Shown: one piece after another, positions 34,778-43,709 of the stretch | Position numbering within the stretch: the first letter of the stretch is position 1 | Layout: the number at the start of each line of letters is the position of its first letter | From: Pseudomonas mucidolens | GTDB taxonomy: Bacteria > Pseudomonadota > Gammaproteobacteria > Pseudomonadales > Pseudomonadaceae | DNA length: 64,000 nt | Direction: 5' to 3' | Assembly (NCBI RefSeq): GCF_900106045.1 | Contig: NZ_LT629802.1 | Span: 3,038,001-3,102,000, forward strand | Notes under the pieces: generated by a model | Told to the model about the DNA's origin: nothing | The model's database searches: none | Seen by the model: only the letters and a program-made list of their open reading frames with translations | Translations under genes and position numbers: made by a program

Positions 34778-35005
34778 ATGCTGATTCCCCACGACGCACT
34801 TGAAGTCGACACCCTGACCCGCCTCATCGAAGACTTCGTGACCCGTGACGGCACCGACAATGGCGATGACACGCCCTTGGAAACCCGCGTATTGCGCGTG
34901 CGCCAGGCGCTGACCAAAGGCCAGGCATTGATCGTTTTCGACCCCGATAGCGAGCAATGTCAACTGATGCTCAAGCACGATGTGCCCAAACACCTGTTTG
35001 ACTAA
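34778..35005 (+). CDS. YheU family protein
   Basis: 75 residues matching the YheU/UPF0270 pattern: [29 protein letters not shown] and a late QALIVFD strand. It is small and acidic with unknown function. GAGG lies 7 nt before the ATG. Its TAA (35003-35005) overlaps the stop codon of the convergent csrA-family gene. Confidence 0.85.
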   Translation: MLIPHDALEVDTLTRLIEDFVTRDGTDNGDDTPLETRVLRVRQALTKGQALIVFDPDSEQCQLMLKHDVPKHLFD

Positions 35006-35205
35006 GGGTTGGGTACCGACTCAGGCGCTGCGTACCGGCCCTGGCGCTCGAGAATCCTCTGATAGACCTCCTCCCGATACACCTTGACCCCACTCGGCGC
35101 TTCCACGCCGAGTTTCACTTGCCTGCCGTTTACCTCCAGGATGCGCAGCGTGATGTGTTCACCAATGGAAATGAATTCGCCTACCGCGCGGCTTAATATC
35201 AGCAT
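35002..35205 (-). CDS. csrA: CsrA/RsmA-family RNA-binding regulator
   Basis: 67 residues: [42 protein letters not shown]. It keeps the key residues of the RNA-binding surface (Leu4, and Arg in the V-x-REE segment). CsrA dimers bind GGA motifs in leaders and alter translation. Fluorescent Pseudomonas carry several paralogues (RsmA, RsmE, RsmI). This sequence differs from RsmA/RsmE ([15 protein letters not shown]), so I leave the paralogue unnamed. The C-terminal tail ([11 protein letters not shown]) is longer than in RsmA. Confidence 0.88.
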   Translation of the reverse strand: MLILSRAVGEFISIGEHITLRILEVNGRQVKLGVEAPSGVKVYREEVYQRILERQGRYAAPESVPNP

Positions 35206-35369
35206 GGCGTCTGTCCTTTGAAAGTTGACGGACGTTGACCATGCCTTCTTGCCTATACCTCATCAATGCCCTGCCGGATAAACAGATAATTCCTGCAGCT
35301 CAGGGTTAACTTTCCTGACAGACAAATAACAATTTCCCCTGCAAAACGCCAAGCTTTTAAACACGTTGT

Positions 35370-36185
35370 TCAAGATCTGCCTGATTGGGCCTTGGCGCGC
35401 ATTTTGTCCGACATGCTGGTCATCTCGTCATACAGCAACTGCGGATTCTTCTGCTTCAATGCCCAGGCCATACGGCCCTGTTCGTGGGGCAGAATCATGA
35501 ACTCACCCTCGGCCACCCGCTGATAAATGTAATCGGCGATGTCCGCGGCGCTGATCGGTGAGCTTTCCAGCAGCTTGCCGACCTGGGTTTTCATCGCGGG
35601 TGTCGGGCCACGGAAAGAGTCCAGCAGATTGGTCTGGAAGAACGAGGGACAGACCACATGCACGCCGATTTCCTGCTGCTTGAGTTCCACCAGCAAGCTT
35701 TCCGACAAAGCCACCACGCCGGCCTTCGCCACGTTGTAGTTGCTCATGGCCGGGCCTTGCATCAGTGCAGCCATGGAGGCGATGTTGATGATCCGCCCCT
35801 TGCTCTTTTCCAGCAGCCCCAGGAAAGCCTTGCAGCCTTTGACCACGCCCATCAGATTGATCGCGATCTGCCAGTCCCAGTCTTCAAGGGACAATTCGCT
35901 GAAAAAGCCGCCCGAGGCCACGCCGGCGTTATTGACGATCACATCAATGCCGCCCAGCTTCACTTCGCAGGCTTGGGCAAACGCGGTGAGCTGGCTGTAG
36001 TCGCGCACATCGCAGCGCTGGATAAACCCGTCGCCACCGGCTTCGCGCACCCGCCTGAGGGTTTCTTGCAGTCCCGGTTCGCTGACATCCGACAAGGCCA
36101 ACTGCCAACCTTCGCGGGCCCAGCGCAGCGCGATTTCGCGTCCCAGGCCGGACCCGGCGCCAGTGATCATCATGCGATTTTGCAT
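35370..36185 (-). CDS. Short-chain dehydrogenase/reductase
   Basis: 271 residues with a classical Rossmann SDR fold: cofactor motif TGAGSGLG at the N-terminus, NNAG, catalytic Ser in NIASMAALMQG and YxxxK in YNVAKAG. It is NAD(P)-dependent; the substrate is not readable. The C-terminal ~40 residues are Lys/Met-rich. Starts at the ATG at 36185. No operon partner is visible. The 328 bp upstream, to the DUF3309 gene, are AT-rich and hold the two promoters but nothing else recognised. Confidence 0.88.
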   Translation of the reverse strand: MQNRMMITGAGSGLGREIALRWAREGWQLALSDVSEPGLQETLRRVREAGGDGFIQRCDVRDYSQLTAFAQACEVKLGGIDVIVNNAGVASGGFFSELSLEDWDWQIAINLMGVVKGCKAFLGLLEKSKGRIINIASMAALMQGPAMSNYNVAKAGVVALSESLLVELKQQEIGVHVVCPSFFQTNLLDSFRGPTPAMKTQVGKLLESSPISAADIADYIYQRVAEGEFMILPHEQGRMAWALKQKNPQLLYDEMTSMSDKMRAKAQSGRS

Positions 36186-36513
36186 AGGAAGTGCCTTGTG
36201 GTTCAGGGAAGAAGTAGGCGCCAGTGTAGCGAAGGTTATTAAGTCTTCGGTGGACCATCAGATTGCTGAATGCCCCAGGCAAACCAACGGCTGGGTCGGA
36301 TAGCGCGTTGCCAAAGAAGTTCAATATTTGCGAACTAAGCACACAACGTGGGCAAATTAAAAAAGAAATAAGCGAGTAAGCGAAAAGCTTTAAAAAAACA
36401 CTGAATCTTTCAGGTCGCACAACAGTCGGATTTTTTAAGGCAGGCGTTATTGACTATCGGCCCTGCTACTTAACCATCCGGTCTTTCTAGAAGACGAATA
36501 AGGAAAACACACC

Positions 36514-36666
36514 ATGACCCTCATTCTTATCATTGTCTTGATCCTGCTGTTGGTCGGCGGTTTGCCGGTGTTCCCGCATTCCCGCAACTGGGGTTATGGG
36601 CCATCGGGGATTCTCGGTACCATCTTGATTGTGCTGTTGATTCTGTTGTTGCTCGGCAAGATATAA
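36514..36666 (+). CDS. DUF3309 small membrane protein
   Basis: 50 residues. Two hydrophobic helices (TLILIIVLILLLVGGLPVF and GILGTILIVLLILLLLGKI) flank a short loop with NWGYGPSG, the DUF3309 hallmark. AAGGA lies 7 nt before the ATG. It is an inner-membrane peptide of unknown role, sometimes stress-induced in Pseudomonas. An AT-rich 300-bp upstream region provides its promoter. Confidence 0.82.
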   Translation: MTLILIIVLILLLVGGLPVFPHSRNWGYGPSGILGTILIVLLILLLLGKI

Positions 36667-36691
36667 AACCGTAAACCGCGCACAAAAAAAG

Positions 36692-36705
36692 AGGCCCTCA
36701 GGCCT
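36692..36705 (-). terminator. Terminator for the sulfatase gene (minus-strand reading)
   Basis: On the minus strand AGGCC-TGAG-GGCCT forms a 5-bp stem followed by CTTTTTTTG, a good T-run. The same 14 bp recur at 36845-36858. Confidence 0.6.
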
Positions 36706-36737
36706 AATGCAGATCCGTTAAGCGAACCTCGCCCCCG

Positions 36738-36835
36738 GTAGGAGCGAGCTTGCTCGCGAAGAACTCAAAGGCGCCGCGTTTATTCAGAAAGCACGCGTTA
36801 TCGTTGAGGTTTTTCGCGAGCAAGCTCGCTCCTAC
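36738..36835. repeat. REPIN (family B) between two copies of a terminator stem
   Basis: The head GTAGGAGCGAGCTTGCTCGC starts at 36738; the inverted tail CGCGAGCAAGCTCGCTCCTA ends near 36834. The element is bracketed by identical 14-bp stem-loop sequences at 36692 and 36845. Confidence 0.85.
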
Positions 36836-36844
36836 ATCGGCATC

Positions 36845-36858
36845 AGGCCCTCAGGCCT
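36845..36858 (+). terminator. Second copy of the terminator stem (plus-strand reading)
   Basis: AGGCC-CTCA-GGCCT is followed by CTTTTC, a modest T-run serving the DUF3309 side. It is an exact copy of 36692-36705. Confidence 0.5.
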
Positions 36859-36870
36859 CTTTTCGGTTAT

Positions 36871-38961
36871 TTAGTCCGGCACGCCGTCCACCACACCGGC
36901 GGTGTTATCCAGCAAGCCCTTGGTCGCAGTCTGCAGGAACGACTCGAGTTTCTGCTTGAGCGCTGCCTCGTCGGCCGACTCGGGAATCACTTTGCCACCG
37001 GGGTTGGCACCCAATTGGTATTGCCAGAGTTTGGGTGGCATGTCCTTAGGCAGTACCAATATCCGATCACCCGTCAGCAAGGCCACGGTCTGATCGCTGC
37101 CCGAAGGTTTGATCACGCCGAAGCCCTTGTCGCCTTCAGGCAAATTAAGCAGGTCACGGCCCCAGCATTGATGGCGGGTTTCACCCCCCAGGCGCCCCAT
37201 GATGGTCGGCACAATATCGATCTGCGTACCGACGGTGTGATCAAGCACACCGAATTTTTCCTGCACCCCTGGCGCGATCAGCAGCATCGGCACGTTGAAG
37301 CGGCCCAGGTCCATTTCAGTGATTTGCTGCTCGTTGCCGAAGCCATGGTCACCGACGATCACAAACAGGGTTTCCTTGAAGTACGGCTCCTTACGGGCCT
37401 TTTCAAAGAACTGTCCCAGCGCCCAGTCGGAGTAGCGCATGGCCGTCAAATGCTCGTTCAGACTGCCACGGTCGGTAACAGGCTCGACCGGCAACGGCGT
37501 CGGCAAGGCATAGGGCGTGTGGTTGGACAGCGTCTGTAGCAACGCATAGAACGGCTTGCCGTTCTCACGCGCCTTCAACTCTTCCAGGCCACGGTTGAAC
37601 ATGTCCTGGTCGGACACCCCCCACGTCGAGTCGGAGAACACCGGGTCGACAAAGTCGTTGCGACCGATGAAGTTGGTCATGCCCTGGTTGCTGAAGAAGC
37701 CCGACTGGTTGTCCCAGGCAAAATCGCCGTTGTAGACATACACATCGTCAAAATCCCGGGCACTGAGCAACTGTGGCAACCCTGACAACTTGTGACTGCC
37801 TTCCGGCGTCTGCATCAAGTATTCAAAACCCGGCAGGTTCGGGAAGCAGGCCATGGTGGCGAACATCCCCTGGTGGGTGTGTGTGCCGTTGGAGAAGAAG
37901 CGGTCGAACAACAGGCCTTCTTTCGTCAACTGGTCAAAGTACGGCGTGATATTGCCCGGACGCCCCAGCACGCCCACCGAGTGGCCGGCGAAGCTTTCCA
38001 TGAGGATGACCACGACGTTCTTGATCGGCAGGGTCTTGTCGGCCGGCGGCATGTAGTCTCGGCGTACGGCGGCGGTATCGGTATCCACCAGCTTCTCGTC
38101 AGGCAGCACCAACATATCGCGTACCGTCTGGGTCGCCAGCGGTTGCTCCCGCGTGGCCTTCCAGATATTGGTGCGGTGCTCGGAGAAACGCGCCTTGGCG
38201 GCGCCGACCAGCGACAGCGTACCGTTAAGACCCAACTGGTTGGCGAAGATCGAATCGGTGGTGTAGACATCACCCCAACGCAGCGGCGGGCCTTGGCGCA
38301 AGGTGCCACGGGCGGCGACCACCGCGATCAGCAGGCACACCACGAACACCGCGATGCGGCTGTACCACGGGGCGACCTGGCGGGTGCCGATGGTGCCACC
38401 GCTGAACGGTCCTCGAGGCCGGGTCGCGCGATCCGCGCCTTTGAAGGCCATGCTCAGGATCAAGGTGCCTACGGCCCAGGCCAGCAGATAGCGCACCACC
38501 GGAAAACCGTACCAGAGCATGCTCATCACGGTACTCGGATCTTCCTTGACGTATTGGAAGACCAGGCCATTGAGACGCTGGTGGAACTCACGGTAGAAGT
38601 CCATCTCCATCAAGCCCAGGAACAGGGCGATGCTGGAAACAACGGTGAGCCAGAATCGGAAGAACCCGCGGGCAGCCATGGCGCACACGCTGAACAGCGC
38701 CAGGATCAGCGGAATGCTCAGGTACACCACCAGGCGCAAGTCCAGGCGCAGACCGTTGACGAACGCTTCGAGAAAGGTCGAGGCCGGGGTGTCGAGGATC
38801 ATCTCGCGGTTGTACACCAGCAGCGCCAGGCGCAGCAGCGAGAGCATCACCATCATGACCAGTGCGCAAAGCAGCGTGTACGCCAGATGAGATTTGACGG
38901 TGGGTTGCAGCAGACGAGCCTTGGCTGCTCGTTGCTGATTCAGGGCGTCCGGGTTTGCCAT
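36871..38961 (-). CDS. LTA-synthase-like sulfatase-fold membrane protein
   Basis: 696 residues. Four or five membrane helices occupy ~25-215, then an alkaline-phosphatase-superfamily domain (~310-620) with VVVILMESFAGHS, the nucleophile threonine in NGTHTHQG, and FVIVGDHGFG as the late metal site. Such proteins transfer phosphoglycerol or phosphoethanolamine to extracytoplasmic glycans or lipids, e.g. OpgB on osmoregulated glucans; the acceptor here is unknown. Starts at the ATG at 38961 with a poor ribosome site. The 400 bp upstream, to 39361, contain no gene I can support. Confidence 0.88.
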   Translation of the reverse strand: MANPDALNQQRAAKARLLQPTVKSHLAYTLLCALVMMVMLSLLRLALLVYNREMILDTPASTFLEAFVNGLRLDLRLVVYLSIPLILALFSVCAMAARGFFRFWLTVVSSIALFLGLMEMDFYREFHQRLNGLVFQYVKEDPSTVMSMLWYGFPVVRYLLAWAVGTLILSMAFKGADRATRPRGPFSGGTIGTRQVAPWYSRIAVFVVCLLIAVVAARGTLRQGPPLRWGDVYTTDSIFANQLGLNGTLSLVGAAKARFSEHRTNIWKATREQPLATQTVRDMLVLPDEKLVDTDTAAVRRDYMPPADKTLPIKNVVVILMESFAGHSVGVLGRPGNITPYFDQLTKEGLLFDRFFSNGTHTHQGMFATMACFPNLPGFEYLMQTPEGSHKLSGLPQLLSARDFDDVYVYNGDFAWDNQSGFFSNQGMTNFIGRNDFVDPVFSDSTWGVSDQDMFNRGLEELKARENGKPFYALLQTLSNHTPYALPTPLPVEPVTDRGSLNEHLTAMRYSDWALGQFFEKARKEPYFKETLFVIVGDHGFGNEQQITEMDLGRFNVPMLLIAPGVQEKFGVLDHTVGTQIDIVPTIMGRLGGETRHQCWGRDLLNLPEGDKGFGVIKPSGSDQTVALLTGDRILVLPKDMPPKLWQYQLGANPGGKVIPESADEAALKQKLESFLQTATKGLLDNTAGVVDGVPD

Positions 38962-39361
38962 GTCGTTTTAGGACCCATTGGAAGTTTAAGTTGCGAAAAT
39001 GATGCAGCGCTGTTCTGTCGATGCCTGGTCAGGCAACGGCAGGATCAGGAGTAACGCGGTGGGCAGATGGTGCCCGATCAACGCCGGCAACGCCATTGAT
39101 TACTCAAGGATCGTCGCCCACCCGCCGCCACAGACGCGGGTTTTAGCGCCTGGGCAGGAAAATTTAGCCGGCGGATTGTCTTGGATGACGTGTGAAAATT
39201 TTGTGCAGCGAATAGCCCGATATACAAATAACGCGCCTGCGCATGCAGGGGGAAAAAGCTGCAAAGGGATCCTCGACGCCCGTAGCGCTCGAGTGACGCG
39301 AGGCTGCGCCCGGGCTCGGCTGGCGCAGCGCAGAGGCAACCGGGCCCGGGTGGTTCAGTGA

Positions 39362-39553
39362 TTAAATCCGCACATTGCCCCGTGGCCCGGCGATCGCCCA
39401 GATAATCAGGCCCAATACTGGCAGCAGCAGAATCAGCAGGATCCACAACACCTTGGCGCCGGTGCTCGCACCGCTTTTGAAGACATTGATAATCGCCCAG
39501 ATATCCAGCGCGAGGATGATCAGCCCAATCAGACCATTAAAGGTGGAACCCAT
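39362..39553 (-). CDS. PLDc_N-domain small membrane protein
   Basis: 63 residues with two membrane helices (LIGLIILALDIWAIINVF and VLWILLILLLPVLGLIIWAIAG) and the final GPRG motif. This is the PLDc_N domain (phospholipase D/cardiolipin synthase N-terminal region) occurring alone. AGGAG lies 7 nt before the ATG. Function unknown. Confidence 0.85.
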   Translation of the reverse strand: MGSTFNGLIGLIILALDIWAIINVFKSGASTGAKVLWILLILLLPVLGLIIWAIAGPRGNVRI

Positions 39554-39620
39554 GGTGTCGCTCCTAAGTGAGGGTTTGCCTGTTTAGGATAGTCAGCGCT
39601 GGCGAGGGTTCCGTTTTATT

Positions 39621-40151
39621 TCAGACGTGGACCGCAACACGCAAGGCTTCCAGGGACGGTTCGGCCTTGATACCCAGGTCGGCGCACAATTCCCGCACCC
39701 GAGGCACATCATTGCCGTAGACCAATACGGCCTGGATTTCGTCATCCAGCAGTTGGCTGAAATTCATCAGCGTATAGCCGCCGTTTTCCGGGTTCATGGC
39801 ACTCAGCTGAATCTGGATACGATTTAGCGCCGTCAATGCCTCGGTCTTCACCAACTGCTTGGGCTTGAGGTTGAAGCCCACGCCGGGGCCAAAGGAAGCA
39901 ACGATCTGCGTGAACAGTTCCTGATAGGTATCGGCCTGAAACAACACGGTTTCCGGCAGACTGCCGACGACGACCCACTCACCCAGCGGGATCGGGAAGC
40001 TGTCGTCGTAGTTGATGTCCGGGTTGGCCGCCAGAAAGCCTTCGGCATCCGCGTAGGCCTGGGCGGCCTCGTCGGCGATCCGCACAATCTCGGCGTCGCC
40101 CAGGCAGCCGGAACTGATTTTAGTGATGAGTTCGACGAGCGCGGTGTTCAT
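39621..40151 (-). CDS. Conserved hypothetical protein
   Basis: 176 residues from the ATG at 40151 (AGGA upstream; a TTG two codons earlier is unlikely). It is soluble, acidic and mixed alpha/beta with no signal or membrane segment. Notable pieces are IPLGEWVVVGSLPETVLFQ and GGYTLMNFSQLLDDEIQAVLV. I do not recognise the family. It follows the ankyrin gene by about 40 bp on the same strand, so the two may be co-transcribed. Confidence 0.7.
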   Translation of the reverse strand: MNTALVELITKISSGCLGDAEIVRIADEAAQAYADAEGFLAANPDINYDDSFPIPLGEWVVVGSLPETVLFQADTYQELFTQIVASFGPGVGFNLKPKQLVKTEALTALNRIQIQLSAMNPENGGYTLMNFSQLLDDEIQAVLVYGNDVPRVRELCADLGIKAEPSLEALRVAVHV

Positions 40152-40192
40152 GGGCAAATCCTGTGGCGAGGCTGATTTTGAGGGCGCAAAGC

Positions 40193-40708
40193 CTACACCA
40201 GTTTCTGCAACTGCGCCGCCGTATCCGCTGCCCCCATGGTCTGGGCCGCGGCCAGCGCGGTCACGCCCTGGGCATCCGTCGCCTGGGGATTGGCGCCTTG
40301 GCTGATCAGGTAGTCCACCATTTCGGTACGGTTGAACATTGCGGCCATCATCAACGCTGTACGGCCATCCGCAGAGGCACCGTCCACCGGAGTGCCGCCT
40401 TCAATCAGCGCCTTGACCACCTGCAGATTGCCTTTAAACGCTGCGCCGGCAATCGGCAATTGGTTTTTATCATTGGCGATCTGCGAATCGGCCTTGAATT
40501 CGAGCAGCACTTTTACCGCGTCAGCGTGGCCATGGTAGGCCGACAGCATCAGCAAGGTATCGCCATTGTGATTACGCAGGTTCGGCGGCAAGCCCTTGGC
40601 CAACAGCGCTGCCAGCATTGCAGCGTCACCCCGGCGTGCCACATCGAACACCTGCTCGGCAAATTCAGCGGCTTCATCGGCGGTCATTTGTTTGGCTTGG
40701 TCTGACAT
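40193..40708 (-). CDS. Ankyrin-repeat protein
   Basis: 171 residues from the ATG at 40708 with AAGGAG 10 nt upstream. Four ankyrin repeats are visible: NHNGDTLLMLSAYHGHADAV, a second around KNQLPIAGAAFKGNLQVVKALIEGG, a third DGRTALMMAAMFNRTEMVDYLI and a partial fourth DAQGVTALAAAQ. No signal peptide, so a cytoplasmic protein-protein adaptor. In P. aeruginosa ankyrin proteins sit beside catalase genes, but none is here; the partner is unknown. Confidence 0.88.
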   Translation of the reverse strand: MSDQAKQMTADEAAEFAEQVFDVARRGDAAMLAALLAKGLPPNLRNHNGDTLLMLSAYHGHADAVKVLLEFKADSQIANDKNQLPIAGAAFKGNLQVVKALIEGGTPVDGASADGRTALMMAAMFNRTEMVDYLISQGANPQATDAQGVTALAAAQTMGAADTAAQLQKLV

Positions 40709-40805
40709 GTAGGAGCTCCTTGTCTGGTGCTGTATAAGGCGCCCAGTCTCGCGAGGGAGTTCCCGTCTGTCATGGTTTTTTTCCGAAAACCCGCAATAGC
40801 CAAAA

Positions 40806-42632
40806 TCAATAGCGGTATTTGCCTGCCTGGATATCTGTCCACAATTGGCCCGTGACGGGGACATAACTGTCCGTCCCCGGCAGCCAGGCAAAGAGCGGAT
40901 CCTCACCGGCCTTTTCGGGGTCAAACGCCTGTTCCTTGAGCTTCACCTTCTGATATTTGAAGGTGCCGGTGGTGTCCATTTTCAGTTTGATCCGCAAGAA
41001 CAGCGGCACGGCATAGGTAGGCAAACGGCTCTGCGCAAATTGCAGCAGTTCACGCATATCCAGGGCGGCCAGTGACTCGCTCGGAGTAATCGCCGCCATG
41101 CCTGCCCGGCCGTCGGTATCGTTGATTTCAACGCCATAAGCCACGACTTCGGAAATCTGCGGGTGTTGCAGCAAGAAATTTTCCACTTCAGTGGTGGAAA
41201 CGTTCTCGCCTTTCCAGCGATAGGTGTCCCCCAGGCGATCGACAAATTGCGCATGACCGAAACCGATACTGCGTAACAGGTCGCCGGTATTGAAATAGCG
41301 ATCGCCCTTCTCGAACACGTCGTTCAACACCACCTTGCGGTTCTTTTCCGGGTCGGTGTAGCCATCAAACGGCGCCTTGTCATCGATCCTCGCCAGCAAC
41401 AGGCCCTGAGCGCCCTTCTGCACTTCGCGCATAAAACCGTTGCTGCCGCGTATCGGCTCACAGGTGTCATGCATGTACTCCACCAGCGCCCAATGCATCA
41501 GGGAGAAACCGATGGTGTTGTCGAAATTCAGGACATTGGTGAAACCGATATTGCCGTCGCTGGCGGCGTACAGCTCACAAATGTGCTCGACACCAAAACG
41601 TTCCTTGAACGACGCCCATACGCCCGGACGCAAACCGTTGCCGATCATCTTGACCACCCGGGTATCGCGATCACGCTCGCTGGGCGGCTGCTCGAGCAGG
41701 TAACGGCATAACTCGCCGACATAACCCAGGGTCGTCGCGTTGAATTTGCGTACATCCTCCCAGAACTGGCTGGCGCTGAACTTGCGGCGAATGGCGAAAC
41801 CCGAAGCGCCGGCAATCGCCGAGCCCCAACATACGCACAAGCCGGTGGCGTGGTACAGCGGCAACGTACAGTAGACGACGTCTTCAGGTCGCATATCCAA
41901 AGCGATGGTGCCGAAACTGGCCGAGGATTTCATCCAGCGACCATGCTTGAACACACCTGCCTTGGGTAGCCCGGTAGTGCCGGAAGTGTAGATGTAGAAG
42001 CAAGGATCATTGCAGTAGATGCGCTGGCTACTCGCGGGATTGTCTACCGATCCTGCCGCACTGGCCGCCAGCAGGTCGACATAGCCTTGTGCAACAGTGA
42101 TGGGCGGCTGGTCGGCGACAAACCAGGTACGCCGTGGCTCGATCGTCACCTGTTCACGAACCGCCGTGTAGGCATCGACCAGTTCGGCCCCCACCATGAT
42201 CGCCACCGGCTGCACCAGGTTGAGACTGTGCACCAGCACCGCCTGAGTGTGTGCGGTGTTGAGCATGGCGCAAATACCACCGAGCTTGGCCACGGCCAGT
42301 ACACTCAGCAGCAGTTCGGGGCGGTTCTCGATAAACAGTGCGACCACATCACCCTTGGCGATCCCCTGCGTTTGCAGATAATGGGCGATGCGGTTGGCTT
42401 GCTGATTGGCCTGGTGATAGCTGAGTACCGTATCGCCGTACAGCAACGCCGCACCTTGCGGATTGCGCAGGGTGGCTTGCTCAAAGGTCCAGGCCAGCCC
42501 GCACGGCTGTCGGGGATCGGTGATATTGGCGACGCGCATACCACGCACCAGTCGTGGCAAGGTCCTGACAATGCTCGGTAGCTTACGCAGCATCATGCTC
42601 CAGGTAATCATCTCGCCTCGCGGGTGATTCAT
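40806..42632 (-). CDS. Long-chain fatty acyl-CoA ligase (FATP/FadD6-like)
   Basis: 608 residues of the AMP-binding superfamily: P-loop YIYTSGTTGLPKAGV, YNTGDLLR-type motif FNTGDLLRS and GDTYRWKGENVSTTEVE, with a C-terminal lysine segment. The HYIQ-poor, LYxATGLC... layout and length match very-long-chain acyl-CoA synthetases/FATP rather than FadD. It activates fatty acids with ATP and CoA at the membrane. It is monocistronic. The AT-rich 400-bp upstream region is shared with the DUF3509 gene. Confidence 0.88.
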   Translation of the reverse strand: MNHPRGEMITWSMMLRKLPSIVRTLPRLVRGMRVANITDPRQPCGLAWTFEQATLRNPQGAALLYGDTVLSYHQANQQANRIAHYLQTQGIAKGDVVALFIENRPELLLSVLAVAKLGGICAMLNTAHTQAVLVHSLNLVQPVAIMVGAELVDAYTAVREQVTIEPRRTWFVADQPPITVAQGYVDLLAASAAGSVDNPASSQRIYCNDPCFYIYTSGTTGLPKAGVFKHGRWMKSSASFGTIALDMRPEDVVYCTLPLYHATGLCVCWGSAIAGASGFAIRRKFSASQFWEDVRKFNATTLGYVGELCRYLLEQPPSERDRDTRVVKMIGNGLRPGVWASFKERFGVEHICELYAASDGNIGFTNVLNFDNTIGFSLMHWALVEYMHDTCEPIRGSNGFMREVQKGAQGLLLARIDDKAPFDGYTDPEKNRKVVLNDVFEKGDRYFNTGDLLRSIGFGHAQFVDRLGDTYRWKGENVSTTEVENFLLQHPQISEVVAYGVEINDTDGRAGMAAITPSESLAALDMRELLQFAQSRLPTYAVPLFLRIKLKMDTTGTFKYQKVKLKEQAFDPEKAGEDPLFAWLPGTDSYVPVTGQLWTDIQAGKYRY

Positions 42633-42972
42633 GCGCAGCCGTCCTTTTTCTTATTATTCGTATGATCCTTAGACCTGCATTCGGTGTATGACCGATAACA
42701 CACGTCTTGCAGGAAAATACGCCAGCCATTCTTTGGCTGTACACGCAGGATTTGAAAAGTTTTGTATCCCGGGTCCCGTCACGAGAAAAAAGAAATTTCC
42801 TCGGCGCTTGACGGATCCATCACCCAAACAGCCCCCAAAACGCCCAGGCAGCGACAGTGAATAACGCAAAATGCAGGATGCACGATGGCCATTCATGCAA
42901 ATTGCACGAAAACGTAAATCGCGATAATTTATAACTAGTTGATTTTAAAGGAAATTCTTTAACGAGAAATAC

Positions 42973-42988
42973 TGGCACAATCACTGCA
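42973..42988 (+). promoter_or_regulatory. Candidate sigma-54 promoter of the DUF3509 gene
   Basis: TGGCAC at 42973-42978 and TGCA at 42985-42988 have the exact GG-N10-GC spacing of -24/-12 promoters. They lie 47 bp before the ATG at 43035. The only departure from consensus near -12 is C for T. No enhancer site was identified. The remaining 42633-42970 stretch holds no gene I can support. Confidence 0.5.
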
Positions 42989-43034
42989 CTCATCACTCCA
43001 CGCTGCCCAACATGAACCAATGGAGCTGATAGAC

Positions 43035-43313
43035 ATGAGCCTGATCCAAGATAAATTTGCTTCTGTATTCTCCAACTACGACGTCACCACCCAATCGCGT
43101 CCTGACGGTGGCATCCTGCTGACCTTGCGTAACAGCGAAGGCAAGCAGTTCAAGCGCTCGATCTCCTATCAGCAGCTGCACACGGCCGACCAATTGACCT
43201 GGGTCATCAGCGCCATTCGCCGTGACCTGGCCGAACAAGCCAGCGAGCTGCCACAGATTTCGATGCTGCAAAGCCAACACCGCTTCGCCCTGCCGACCTA
43301 CCATTCGGCATAA
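43035..43313 (+). CDS. DUF3509 family protein
   Basis: 92 residues (MSLIQDKFASVFSNYDVT...), a Pseudomonas-specific family. I chose the ATG at 43035 over 43020 because GGAG lies nine nt upstream and family members start MSLIQ. It is soluble with unknown function. It is bounded by a candidate sigma-54 promoter and a strong terminator, so it is transcribed alone. Confidence 0.85.
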   Translation: MSLIQDKFASVFSNYDVTTQSRPDGGILLTLRNSEGKQFKRSISYQQLHTADQLTWVISAIRRDLAEQASELPQISMLQSQHRFALPTYHSA

Positions 43314-43330
43314 GTACAGGTTTCAACAAC

Positions 43331-43368
43331 CGGGCCGTGACGCATTGCGCGTCACGGCCCGTTTTGTT
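43331..43368 (+). terminator. Intrinsic terminator of the DUF3509 gene
   Basis: A perfect 13-bp stem (CGGGCCGTGACGC at 43331-43343 with GCGTCACGGCCCG at 43349-43361) and a 5-nt loop are followed by TTTTGTTT. Confidence 0.9.
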
Positions 43369-43376
43369 TCTCGGCA

Positions 43377-43709
43377 TAACCATGCTTGCCCCCCGCCGCC
43401 CAGCGCAGGACGTCCAGCTCTTTGGCCGTCATGGCAATGTTTTCTCGGCCGTGAACACCGAAGGAGTCAGTCGAGCTTGGCATGGGCACCCGCTGAAGCT
43501 GTCCAGCGTGCCGGCCATAAGCCTGCCATGACTGTTCATGTTGGAAATCTCGCCGTTGATGCGCCCATCACAAGCCCACAGGCTGGGCCGTGACCGACGA
43601 AAAGGCAGCTTCGCCCAACCACAGCTATCGATGTCCTACGGCACTGTCTGGCGGGAGATTGATTGGGAGAGTATGCCTATCAAGCCTGGCGATGGCCCAA
43701 TCAGAAGCT
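43377..43709. other. Gap without a recognisable gene, possibly decayed DNA
   Basis: Short open frames exist on the plus strand (for example around 43538-43744), but none has a ribosome site or a recognisable family, and several stop codons interrupt each reading. It lies downstream of the acireductone-dioxygenase-like gene, where P. aeruginosa has further methionine-salvage genes. I could not find mtnB or mtnC remnants by eye. Confidence 0.4.

Noticed and set aside
37792..39054. Plus-strand frame of 420 codons opposite the sulfatase gene
   Set aside because: Its His/Gln/Arg-rich sequence is the antisense image of the sulfatase, which has clear domain motifs.
38962..39361. Possible gene in the gap upstream of the sulfatase gene
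   Set aside because: A 120-codon plus-strand frame has no ribosome site and no recognisable domain; treated as intergenic.
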